Below, one piece after another: positions 16,729-25,400 of a stretch of DNA of 64,000 bases. Position numbers and translations under genes: made by a program. This DNA comes from Arthrobacter zhangbolii (GTDB lineage: Bacteria > Actinomycetota > Actinomycetes > Actinomycetales > Micrococcaceae), in the NCBI RefSeq assembly GCF_022869865.1, contig NZ_CP094984.1, forward strand, positions 372,001 through 436,000. Reading direction: 5' to 3'. How positions within the stretch are numbered: the first letter of the stretch is position 1; every line of letters begins with the position of its first letter. The notes under the pieces are model-generated. The model made no database searches, was not told where the DNA came from, and was given only the letters and a program-made list of their open reading frames with translations.

Positions 16729-17340
16729 TTAGGCCAAGGCGTACGACGGCGGTCCGCGCACCGGGCGGGCGGGGCAGTGCCGGGAGCGGGCCCGGCCGGG
16801 CGTCGGTGCAGGAACGGCCGCGGGGCGAATGATCCGGAAGGTGTGGGGCACCGGAGCGGTGAACAGCGGGCGCAGCCAGGCCGCAGCTGCGTGCAGCGCA
16901 TCTTCGCCGCGGGCCAGTGCCAGAGTTGTGAGGACCACTGCCGCAAGGTGCGCCAGGAACAGGGCGGGGCCGGCGTCGTGCAGGCCGTGCCCTGCCGCAG
17001 CAGGTACGGCCGCCGGCAGGCAGTCCAGCACCGCGCCATGGTGGCCGCCGTGCCCGGGCCCGGGAGTGCAGGAGACGGGATTGGCCGGCGTGAGCAGTGC
17101 GAAGGCCTGGTGCAGGCCAAGCTGGGCGGCACCGAGCACCAGGAACAGGCGCCCCGGGCGGAACCTGCGCCCCGCCGTGGCTGTGACGCCGGCGAGCGTA
17201 AAAGCGCCGAGGGCGAACAGCAGAACGGGCGCGGGAAGCGTTCCGCCCGCTGCCGTGTGTGCACCCACGGCCAGGGCCAGGATTACTGCGGTGGCGGCTG
17301 CGGCACGCAGCAGCCGGAAGGGGTCAGTGCGCTGGGGCAT
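16729..17340 (-). CDS. His-rich membrane protein next to the YcnI gene
   Basis: A 203-residue protein with about four hydrophobic segments (roughly 14-32, 38-56, 64-84 and 126-146). A loop between the third and fourth helices is rich in Gly, His and Cys (PGPGHGGHHGAVLDC, then GHGLHD), a plausible metal-binding stretch. The C-terminus is basic and Arg/Pro-rich with two cysteines. I do not recognise a named family. Position, 70 bases upstream of the YcnI-type gene on the same strand, suggests a role in copper trafficking, which is inference. Confidence 0.7.
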   Translation of the reverse strand: MPQRTDPFRLLRAAAATAVILALAVGAHTAAGGTLPAPVLLFALGAFTLAGVTATAGRRFRPGRLFLVLGAAQLGLHQAFALLTPANPVSCTPGPGHGGHHGAVLDCLPAAVPAAAGHGLHDAGPALFLAHLAAVVLTTLALARGEDALHAAAAWLRPLFTAPVPHTFRIIRPAAVPAPTPGRARSRHCPARPVRGPPSYALA

Positions 17341-17451
17341 GGCTCCCTTTCCGCTCCTGCCGGCTGCGGCGCAGGGCCAGCCGGACTGCTAAAAAAACTG
17401 CCCCCAGTTTACCCCGGTCCGCTGCCCGGTCCGGCCGGATGTGAGGCGTGC

Positions 17452-17907
17452 CTATTCGTGGTGATAGGGGCGGCCGCCGGCAATTTCCTGCGCCCGGTAA
17501 ACCTGCTCGGCCAGGATCAGCCGGACCAGCTGGTGCGGGAAAACCAGGGGGGAGAGGGACCAGACAAAGTCCGCCCGGTCATGCACGCTCTGATCCACAC
17601 CGTATGCTCCGCCGATGATCAGCGTGACGTTGCGGGACGAGTCCAGCGGTTTCTGCAGTGTCTTGGCCAGGGCAGGGGAAGTGATGGCCTTGCCGCGCTC
17701 ATCCAGCAGGATCACATAGTCGGAGCCCGCCTTGGCCAGCAGCCGCTCGGATTCCTCCTTGCGGGCAGCATCCCCCTCGCGGGCCGAATGCGGAATGGGA
17801 ACCCAGGTCAGGTCGAAGGGCTTCTTCAGCCGCTTTTCGTACCGCCGAATACCGTCAACCACCCAGTCCTCGTGCTTGCGGCCCACCATCAGAACTCTTA
17901 ATGCCAT
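17452..17907 (-). CDS. rlmH: 23S rRNA (pseudouridine-1915-N3)-methyltransferase RlmH
   Basis: A small SPOUT-class methyltransferase (151 residues, close to the family's usual 155-160) that methylates pseudouridine 1915 in helix 69 of 23S rRNA, using S-adenosylmethionine on assembled ribosomes. The trefoil-knot signature is visible as L-D-E-R-G-K, then N-V-T-L-I-I-G-G-A-Y-G-V, and the C-terminal L-S-P-L-V-F-P-H-Q-L-V-R-L-I-L-A-E-Q-V-Y-R-A end. The ATG at 17907 gives the standard N-terminus; an in-frame extension to 18051 lacks family similarity. The final P-Y-H-H-E is the classic RlmH C-terminus. Confidence 0.95.
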   Translation of the reverse strand: MALRVLMVGRKHEDWVVDGIRRYEKRLKKPFDLTWVPIPHSAREGDAARKEESERLLAKAGSDYVILLDERGKAITSPALAKTLQKPLDSSRNVTLIIGGAYGVDQSVHDRADFVWSLSPLVFPHQLVRLILAEQVYRAQEIAGGRPYHHE

Positions 17908-18063
17908 AGGTCCATTGAAGCCCGGAACCCCGCTCCGGAGGTAACCGGAGGAACCGACCGCCGGTATGTCCCGCCCGGCGGTGAAGGGGCTTACACTGCC
18001 CAACAAGGAAGGGCCGGGGAACTCCGGCCTGTCTTCGACGGCGGAAGCCAAGGAGGAATGACC

Positions 18064-18930
18064 ATGCGTTCAACGCGTGCCGTGGTGCTGGGTGGCGGCG
18101 GAGTTGCCGGCATCGCCTGGGAAATAGGACTGCTGGCGGAACTGCTGGATCTGGGGGTGGACCTGAACGAGGCGGATCTGGTGGTGGGAACCTCGGCGGG
18201 GTCCGTGGTGGGCACCGCCCTGCGGTTCGGGCAGGTGCCGGCCGCCGTGGCCGCGCAGGAAACCGCTGAGGACGGGGCCGGCGCCGAGGACTACCGGGAG
18301 CCCGACTCGTTCGACGGTGAGCGGTTTATGAACATCATGGCCGCCGCCGGGCAGGGCGGCGGCGGGGAAAAGGCCGCCCGTGCACGGCTGGGCCGGTTGG
18401 CCTTGAAGGCCGACACCCAGCTGACCGAGGAGGCCTGGGTGAACAGCATCAGGATGCTGGTTCCGTACCCGGCCTGGCCGGAAAAAGCCCTTGGCGTCAC
18501 CGCCGTTGACGCCGAGGACGGCAGCTTCACGGTGTTCGATTCAGGGTCCGGCGTAGACCTGGGGCTGGCCGTCACCGCCAGCTGTACGGTTCCCACGGTG
18601 TGGCCACCGGTGCACATCAACGGCCGGGTCTACATGGATGGCGGCATGCGCTCGGGGACCAATGCGGACGTCGCCGCCGGACACCACAAAGTCCTGGTGA
18701 TTTCCTGCGGGTTGGAGGCACCGCAGAGCCCGTTTGGCCCCACCCTGCCGCAGGCACTGAAAACCATTAGCAAAGATGGCAAATCATTCCTCATCGAGGC
18801 CGATGCCCAGGCGCTGCAGGCTTTCGGCACCAACATGCTCCTGGACTCCACCCGCAAACCGTCCCTGGCTGCCGGCCGGCGGCAGGCGAAAGAGATTGCC
18901 GACGACGTCCGGCGCTTCTGGGAAGACTGA
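18064..18930 (+). CDS. Patatin-like phospholipase family protein
   Basis: A 288-residue Ser/Asp hydrolase. The oxyanion-hole motif is V-L-G-G-G-G-V-A-G-I (about 8-17), the nucleophile elbow is G-T-S-A-G with Ser44, and the catalytic Asp is about residue 192 in Y-M-D-G-G, so both members of the catalytic dyad are present. Patatins release fatty acids from phospholipids or other acyl esters; the substrate is unknown here. There is no signal peptide. An AGGAGG at 18051-18056 is too close to the ATG at 18058 but well placed for ATG 18064, which I use. Confidence 0.9.
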   Translation: MRSTRAVVLGGGGVAGIAWEIGLLAELLDLGVDLNEADLVVGTSAGSVVGTALRFGQVPAAVAAQETAEDGAGAEDYREPDSFDGERFMNIMAAAGQGGGGEKAARARLGRLALKADTQLTEEAWVNSIRMLVPYPAWPEKALGVTAVDAEDGSFTVFDSGSGVDLGLAVTASCTVPTVWPPVHINGRVYMDGGMRSGTNADVAAGHHKVLVISCGLEAPQSPFGPTLPQALKTISKDGKSFLIEADAQALQAFGTNMLLDSTRKPSLAAGRRQAKEIADDVRRFWED

Positions 18931-18952
18931 CGCCCAGGCGGGCTCGCCCCGC

Positions 18953-19252
18953 CTAGCGGCCGTCGGCGTCGACGTCGGCTTCCAGATCGGAGCCCGGCTC
19001 GATGACCACCCCGTCTTCGCGCTGTTCAACGCCGGCACCCTGTGCCTGCTCCCGGTCCGGTCCAGCTGAAGGGGCAGGGGCGCCCGCCGCCTCTGCCTCT
19101 TCGCGTTCCTGAATGTGCTTGACCAGGAACTCCAGTTCGTCGCTGTACTGCTGCAGCCGGTCCGTGCGGGTCTCGTTGGCCAGGGCCAGGACCAGCTCCG
19201 TCTGGCGGTTGCGCAGCTGGGCAAGGGTGGGCTGTGATCCGTTGTTGTCCAT
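18953..19252 (-). CDS. Small coiled-coil hypothetical protein
   Basis: A 99-residue protein. Residues 8-60 look helical and heptad-like (LAQLRNRQTELVLALANE, then LQQYSDELEFLVKHIQEREE), suggesting a coiled coil; the rest is acidic and disordered. No known domain. The second ATG (19252) has AGGATGAAG about seven bases upstream, better than the ATG at 19261. It is convergent with the patatin gene and divergent from Mn catalase. Confidence 0.7.
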   Translation of the reverse strand: MDNNGSQPTLAQLRNRQTELVLALANETRTDRLQQYSDELEFLVKHIQEREEAEAAGAPAPSAGPDREQAQGAGVEQREDGVVIEPGSDLEADVDADGR

Positions 19253-19415
19253 GTGCTTCATCCTACAAAGGCCAGCGGTCGATGCGGAGATGGCCGGATG
19301 GGCTTTAGTAAGTTTGCTTAGTACCTATGGGTTGGGCTAGTTTTCTGTCATCGGCCTGCTGGTCGCCACGTCTGGCGTCCTAATCCGATGCGGGCCAGAT
19401 TTGCGGAGGTGAATA

Positions 19416-20297
19416 GTGTTCTTCCATAAGCAGGAACTTCAGTTCAAGGCCACACCGGATAAGCCGGATGCCGTCTACGCACGCAAACTCCAGGAAGTGC
19501 TCGGCGGCCAGTACGGGGAAATCACCGTAGCCATGCAGTACGGCTTCCAGTCCTGGAATTCACACCTTCCCGGCAAGTACCGGGATCTTCTCTACGGCAT
19601 TGCCGCTGAAGAAATGGGCCACGTTGAAATGCTGGCCATCATGATCGCCCAGCTGCTCGAAAAGGCACCACTGGGGATTACGGACGACGCCGTCCAGTCC
19701 GACCCGACCATCGCAGCCGTGGTGGGCGGCATGGATGTGCAGCACGCCATTGTGGCCGGTGCCGGCGCCCGTCCCGTGGACAGCAACGGCAACCCGTGGA
19801 CTGCCGGCTACGTGACCGCTTCCGGCAACCTGCTGGCCGACTTCACGGCCAACGCCAACGCCGAGATGCAGGGCCGTCTGGCCGTGGCGCGGCTCTACCA
19901 CATGACCGATGACAAGGGCGTGCGGGATCTGCTCTCCTTCCTGCTGGCCCGCGACACCATGCACCAGAACCAGTGGACCGCAGCTGCGAAGGAACTGCAG
20001 GAAGAGGGCTACGAGCTCCTGCCGGTGCCGAGCAACTTCCCGATCAAGAAGGAAGAGCGTGAAGTGTCCTACCAGTACCTGAACTTCTCCGACGGCAAGC
20101 ACGCGTCCGAGGGCTCCTGGGCCTCCGGCCCCACCCCGGATGGCAAGGGCGAGTTCAGCTACCACGAGGGCCCGACGACGACGGCGCCCATGCCGGATGT
20201 CACCCGCCCCGATGCGCGCTACTACGGCACCACCGATGTTCCCAATGTGGTGGAAAAGGTAGCTGGCACGGTTCAGGACAAACTGCACCGCGAGTAG
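19416..20297 (+). CDS. Manganese catalase family protein
   Basis: A non-haem, di-manganese catalase (293 residues) that dismutates hydrogen peroxide in the cytoplasm. The ferritin-like four-helix bundle shows the metal-ligand motifs: a Glu in G-Q-Y-G-E-I-T, E-E-M-G-H-V-E (Glu plus His), the later N-A-E-M-Q-G-R, and R-D-T-M-H-Q (His). The C-terminal tail (about 245-293) is Gly/Thr/Asp-rich and wraps neighbouring subunits in known hexamers. Start is GTG 19416, preceded by GGAGGTGA. The gene stands alone and is followed by a strong hairpin facing the kinase gene. Confidence 0.93.
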   Translation: MFFHKQELQFKATPDKPDAVYARKLQEVLGGQYGEITVAMQYGFQSWNSHLPGKYRDLLYGIAAEEMGHVEMLAIMIAQLLEKAPLGITDDAVQSDPTIAAVVGGMDVQHAIVAGAGARPVDSNGNPWTAGYVTASGNLLADFTANANAEMQGRLAVARLYHMTDDKGVRDLLSFLLARDTMHQNQWTAAAKELQEEGYELLPVPSNFPIKKEEREVSYQYLNFSDGKHASEGSWASGPTPDGKGEFSYHEGPTTTAPMPDVTRPDARYYGTTDVPNVVEKVAGTVQDKLHRE

Positions 20298-20319
20298 CTG
20301 CGTCGTGAGTTAGCGGGAC

Positions 20320-20365
20320 GGGGCCCGGAGGCCGCAACCTGGCCAGGTGGCGGCCTCCGGGCCCC
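20320..20365. terminator. Bidirectional hairpin between Mn catalase and kinase genes
   Basis: GGGGCCCGGAGGCCGC (20320-20335) pairs perfectly with 20350-20365 across a 14-base loop. It lies in the gap between two convergent genes, so it can serve both. No long U-tract follows on either side. Confidence 0.6.
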
Positions 20366-20414
20366 TTGTGCCTGCGGGCGCACCCCGGCTGGAACGCCAT
20401 CCGGCCGGCGGAAC

Positions 20415-22400
20415 CTACTCGCCCGAGCTTTCGCGCGAGGTGATGCTGAAGGCGGGGGACTGCAGCTCGGTGAAGTTGCCGACGCTGGCCCGCACCGTGC
20501 ACTGCGGGGTGATCTGCAGGGCCGTCACCGTGAGTCCGGAACTGTCCACTGCCAGCGCCCCGCCGCATCCGTCGGAGAATCGCAGGCCTTCCTCGCCGCC
20601 GGTGACCGCGGTGAGCATCTGGGAGGGCCTGCCGGAGGCAGGGCTGACGTACAGCGGGTTAAGCTCGTCGGCGCCGCCGGCCCATACCGGAAGCAGAGTG
20701 ATTTTCAGGGGGCTGGGCGTCACCACGCGGGCCGGGGTGCGTACTTCCACGCCCATCAGGCGCTGGGCGGGGTACGCGGTGCCTTTCACATCGGGATCCT
20801 GTGCCGCTGCGGCTGTGGCCTCGGCCCCGGCACGCAGCCACTGATCGAATGCCTGCTGGTCAGCCGGTGCCACCGCCACTTCGGCGCTAACCTCCACTGA
20901 TCCTCCGGCCGGAACCTCCAGATCTGAGAGTTTCCAGCCGCACTCCACGTCCAGGCCGGTAATGGAGGCCTGGTTCCGGCTCACCGCAGCACCCTCCCAG
21001 GTGACCACGGGGCACCCGTCAGCTTCGGCCAGTCCCGGAATGACTTCAAGGAAATCACCGGATAAGGGGGCCTTCTGTGCCGCATAGGCGAGCGTAAGCC
21101 GGACCTTCCCGCTGGACGGCTCGAAGGATGCACTCCGGGAAATGCTCAGGCCGGTAGGCATGGCGGTTCCTGCCACCTGCGTGGAGAGGCGCTCGGCGGC
21201 AACTGCGGTATCGGCTTTCTTTCCGGAAGGCGCGAGGACCACGAACCCAACCACCATTGCAACGAGGAGGAGCACTGCAGTGCCGGCAAGAAGCAGTGCC
21301 TTGCGGGTTCGCCAGAACGGCGTCTCCACGGGTTCCGCGGCTGCGGCGGACTCGGAACGGGAGGAGAGCTCGCGGCGCGGCATGGGCCGGGCAATGGTGG
21401 CATTGCCTGCTTCCCCGAGTTCGGGCACCACGGTGCTGACGCCCTCCGCCGGAGGTGAGGCCAGGTCCGTGAGGTCCGCGTCCGAAAACGCGCCCCGGAC
21501 CAGGGTGGCGGGGCGTTCGATCTCGTCGAACTCGGTGGGGGCCTCCCCGCGTGGCAGGGGAGCCTGATCCGCCAGGCGGGGCGCGAGGCGGCGGAGTTTA
21601 GCGGCGGCTTCGGGGGCGGTGGGCCTGCCGACCGGGTCCTTGGACAGCAGCCCGTCCAGGACGGCCCAGAGCTCATCATCCACCGGGATCCGCGGCGGCC
21701 GGGAGGACACATGGCGGTAGGCGACGCTGAAGTCCGGTCCGGGACCGGCAAACGGCGTGCGGCCGGCAAGGAGCTCGTAGAGGAGAACCCCGGTGGAATA
21801 CACGTCACCGGCCGGGCCGGACCGCCCACGGCTGATGAGCTCGGGCGGCATGTACTGCGGCGTGCCGATCAGTCCGGTGGTCTCGCGGATCCGTTCACCC
21901 ACCACATCGGCAATGCCGAAGTCCGAAACCCGGACGTCGCCCGGGGACCACTGGGGCCAGGGCTGGTCCAGCAGGACATTGTCCGGCTTGATGTCACGGT
22001 GAGTGATGCCCTTGGAATGGGCGGACGCCAGTGCGTCGAAGACTTCGGCGGCGACGGTAAGTGCGTCCGCGGGCCGGAGCGGACCGACGTCTTTCACTAC
22101 TTCGCGCAGGGAGCCGCCGGCCACGTAATCCATCACGATGGCCAGGCGCGAGCCCTCCACCACCATGTCACGCACGGTAACAATGTTGGACCCCTGGAGT
22201 CCGAGCAGCACCGACCGTTCACGGACAAACCGCTCTACCAGCGAGGGATCATCGGCATGTTCGGGGCGCAGGATCTTGGCAGCAAACGTCCGGCCTTCGG
22301 TGGACGTAACCGTCCAGACCTCGCCGGCAGCACCCGAGCCCACGCGCTCGCCGAAGCGGTAGGACGCTCCCAGGGCCTGGCCCGTTTGTGCCAATTGCAT
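20415..22400 (-). CDS. Transmembrane Ser/Thr protein kinase of the type VII-like locus
   Basis: A 661-residue PknB-type kinase. The kinase domain spans about 14-275: Gly-loop G-S-G-A-A-G-E-V (21-28), invariant Lys42 in A-A-K-I-L, catalytic H-R-D-I-K-P-D-N near 135, Mg-binding S-D-F-G, and G-T-P-Q-Y-M-P-P-E in the activation segment, so it should be active. A cytoplasmic linker follows, then one membrane helix (about 367-388) and an extracellular part of about 270 residues with two cysteine pairs but no PASTA repeats. It is the last gene of the operon, 73 bases after the FHA-containing ATPase, suggesting it phosphorylates a component that the FHA domain reads. Confidence 0.93.
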   Translation of the reverse strand: MQLAQTGQALGASYRFGERVGSGAAGEVWTVTSTEGRTFAAKILRPEHADDPSLVERFVRERSVLLGLQGSNIVTVRDMVVEGSRLAIVMDYVAGGSLREVVKDVGPLRPADALTVAAEVFDALASAHSKGITHRDIKPDNVLLDQPWPQWSPGDVRVSDFGIADVVGERIRETTGLIGTPQYMPPELISRGRSGPAGDVYSTGVLLYELLAGRTPFAGPGPDFSVAYRHVSSRPPRIPVDDELWAVLDGLLSKDPVGRPTAPEAAAKLRRLAPRLADQAPLPRGEAPTEFDEIERPATLVRGAFSDADLTDLASPPAEGVSTVVPELGEAGNATIARPMPRRELSSRSESAAAAEPVETPFWRTRKALLLAGTAVLLLVAMVVGFVVLAPSGKKADTAVAAERLSTQVAGTAMPTGLSISRSASFEPSSGKVRLTLAYAAQKAPLSGDFLEVIPGLAEADGCPVVTWEGAAVSRNQASITGLDVECGWKLSDLEVPAGGSVEVSAEVAVAPADQQAFDQWLRAGAEATAAAAQDPDVKGTAYPAQRLMGVEVRTPARVVTPSPLKITLLPVWAGGADELNPLYVSPASGRPSQMLTAVTGGEEGLRFSDGCGGALAVDSSGLTVTALQITPQCTVRASVGNFTELQSPAFSITSRESSGE

Positions 22401-22473
22401 GCCTTACTCCCCAACGCTGATGTTCTGTTTCCCCAAGCACCGCCACATTTCCCCGGCCCGCTGCATGAGCGGG

Positions 22474-25400
22474 CTAGGAGCCGACCCCGGCGCTGATCGA
22501 CTGGATCAGCGCCATCCTGCCGCCGATTCCGATGTACCCGCGTCCGGTGGTGATGGCCACGGGGGCCTTCCGCGGGAGCATGCCGCCCAGCAGCTCGCCG
22601 TCGTAATCTACATCGGGTTGCAGCAGGACACCCAGCCGGGATTTGCGCACTGTCTTGGTCCAATGACTGTACAGCCCGCGCAGATCCGCTGAGCGTCCCG
22701 CCGCGATGACACACAGTCCGGCCTGCCCGGAGGCCACCACGCCGCCAATGGACTGATCGGCGTCCTCGAACCGCTCGGCGTCGTCAATGAGCAGGAACAC
22801 CGGTCCGCGCTCGAGCCGGAGCGAAGCCAGCAGGGCGGGCACTTCGTCCGTGCCGACGGCGACCCGGTCCAGGTCCGCGGAGGCCAGTGGAGAGCGGCGG
22901 TCACAGATGCCCCACACCTGCGCCGGCCCCTGCGGCGTGACCGCACCCCGCAGGGCGCCGGCCAGGGCCAGCAGCAGCGTGGACTTTCCGGAGCGGGCCG
23001 GACCTGCAATCAGGGCGTGCTCACCCTCATAAATCTCCAGGAAGGCGGGGGAGAAATCAGCTTCCTGCATACCCACCGGGATCAGCCAGGGCTCGCCCTC
23101 CAACTGCGGCCGTGCGCCCAGCTCCTCCAGCGTGATGTCTGAGGGCAGGCGCCGGATGGCCGGAGCCTTCGCGGGCACGTCCCCCCAGATCTGCCGGACC
23201 CGTTCCACTGCCGCTGCTATTCCGACGGCGGGGGTGGCAACATGCATCTGGAGCGTGTTCCGCGGATCCACGCAGCGTCCGGGAAGGGGAGCGGGAATCG
23301 CTTTGCCGCGGATGCCGAGGGAGGAATAGTCGTAGGTGTCCGCGAGGCGGAAAAGCCAGCGCTGCAGCGTCACTTCGTTCATGGCGGTGGGAACCGCCTT
23401 GGCGCGGGTGGTGGAGACGGCGAAGGACAGGCCCAGGGCAGGGCCGTCAGCGTACGCCCGGTACAGCAGGTCCAGCAGCTGCTGGCCTTCATAGTCCTGG
23501 AACTCATCACGCAAAGACGCCAGGCCGTCCAGCAGCACCACGGTGCGGCTCTTCCTGCTCGGATCCGCGCGGCGGGCCTCCATTTCGGTGTGCAGGTGCC
23601 GCAGGAAGCGGGCCTGCTGCTCCTTGGCGCCGGCGCCGGTGCCCACATAGGCCACGGTGTGCGGCAGGTCCTTGAGCACTTCGAGCTCCCGTGAGCCCAT
23701 GTCCAGGATCATCAGGTCCAGATCCGCCGGGTCCGTGGAGCTGGCCAGGGTCAGTGCAATGGAAGCGAGGGTAGTCGTGGTGCCGGAACCGGCCACGCCC
23801 AGGAGCATCAGGTTTCCGGCATTCATGTCCCACCCGGAGGGGGACTGGCGCTGCAGCTCCGGTTCGTCCATCAGGGTGACAAGGACCGAGGAACCCTCGA
23901 CTCCGCCCACCGCCGGGACGGCGGGGTCTGTGGGGGTGGCCGTCGTCGTTCCATCCGGCGCGACGTCGTCGGACCCTTCGGTTTCACCCCGTTCGGTTGC
24001 ACCCGGTTCGGTGCCGGCCGGATCGTTACCGGTCTGGGGGAGGAAGCCCGCGAGTTCCACGCGTTCGCCCAGGGCTTCGGGCCAGACCGGCCGCGGCGGG
24101 GCGTACCCGGCATCGGCGTTGGCCTCGACAATGGCGTCAATGAGCAGATCCAGATCATTCTCGTCTGCGACGGCGGAGCGCGGCGGTGCGGGCGGCGGGA
24201 CCGGGACGCCGAACGGGCCGATCTCGCGGACATCCACCGCGGGTCCGCCGCCAATCTGCGCGCGTCCGGTGACCAGTGCGGTCTGCACGGGGGTGATGTC
24301 ATCCTGGCCCAGTTTCACGTAGGCACGCCCCATCTGGGCCCGGCCGATCGCCGAGGCGTCGGGGACACCGATGACGTTGTTGGAGTCTTCACGGCTCTGC
24401 ACCCGCAGGGCCACGCGCAGGTTGGTATTGGCCAGGATGTCGTCATTAACGACGCCGGCGGGCCGCTGCGTCGCCAGGATCATGTGCACGCCCAGGGTAC
24501 GGCCCACGGCGCCCACGCTGACCAGCGCCTGCAGCACGTCCGGGAAGTCCTTGGCCAGCATGGCGAACTCGTCAATCACCAGCAGCAGCCGGGGCATCGG
24601 CTCGGCCGGGTTGGTGGCCATGTAGGCGGGAAGGTTGTCGATGCCTTCGCCGGCGGCTGCGAATACCCGCTGCCGGCGTTCCATTTCGGCTTCCAGGGCC
24701 TGCAGGGCGCGGTCCGCGAGCTGTTCGTCCAGGTTGGAAATGGTGCCGATGGTGTGCGGCAGGCGTTCACACGCCTTGAACGCTGCACCGCCCTTGAAGT
24801 CGATCAGGATGAAGTTCAGCCGGGTGGGGTCATTGCGTGCCGCGAGGCCGGCTACGAATGAGCGCAGGAATTCGGACTTGCCGGATCCGGTGGTGCCGCC
24901 GACGAGCCCGTGCGGGCCGTCCTTGACCAGGTCCAGGCTCAGGGCCCCGTCCTCGCCGGTGCCGATGGGAGCGGATATTCCGGTGGGTGCGTCCCAGAGC
25001 CGGCGGATGGCCGGGGCGTCGGGCTGGCTGTAGCCCAGCAGGTCGGGCAGCCGGACGAGGGGCGGCAGTGAGGCGCCGGGGACGTTGAGTTCCGGATCGT
25101 CGAAGTGCGCCACGCGCATGGCGCAGCGCAGGGCTTCCTCGTGATCGAGCCCGGCCAGGATGACATCTTCAACGCGGGTGAGGTCCTCGGGCTGATCCAG
25201 TGTGGCCGCCGAGTCTTCCCCCACCCTGATGATCGAGGTGCAGGAGGCAGGCAGCTGTTCCTCCGACGTCGCAATCACGATCCCGGCGGCCCGGGACGGC
25301 CGGTCCTTCGGGTTGACGTGCGCTCCGGGCGCGGAGCGGCCCATACCGAGCAGGGCGCGGGCGGGGGCGTCGCGCCCTTCGGTGAGTACCTCGGAATCCA

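Noticed and set aside
16659-17264. Upstream in-frame extension of the ycnI-like gene.
   Set aside because: It covers the His-rich membrane protein's coding region in another frame; the signal peptide at 16658 shows the true start.
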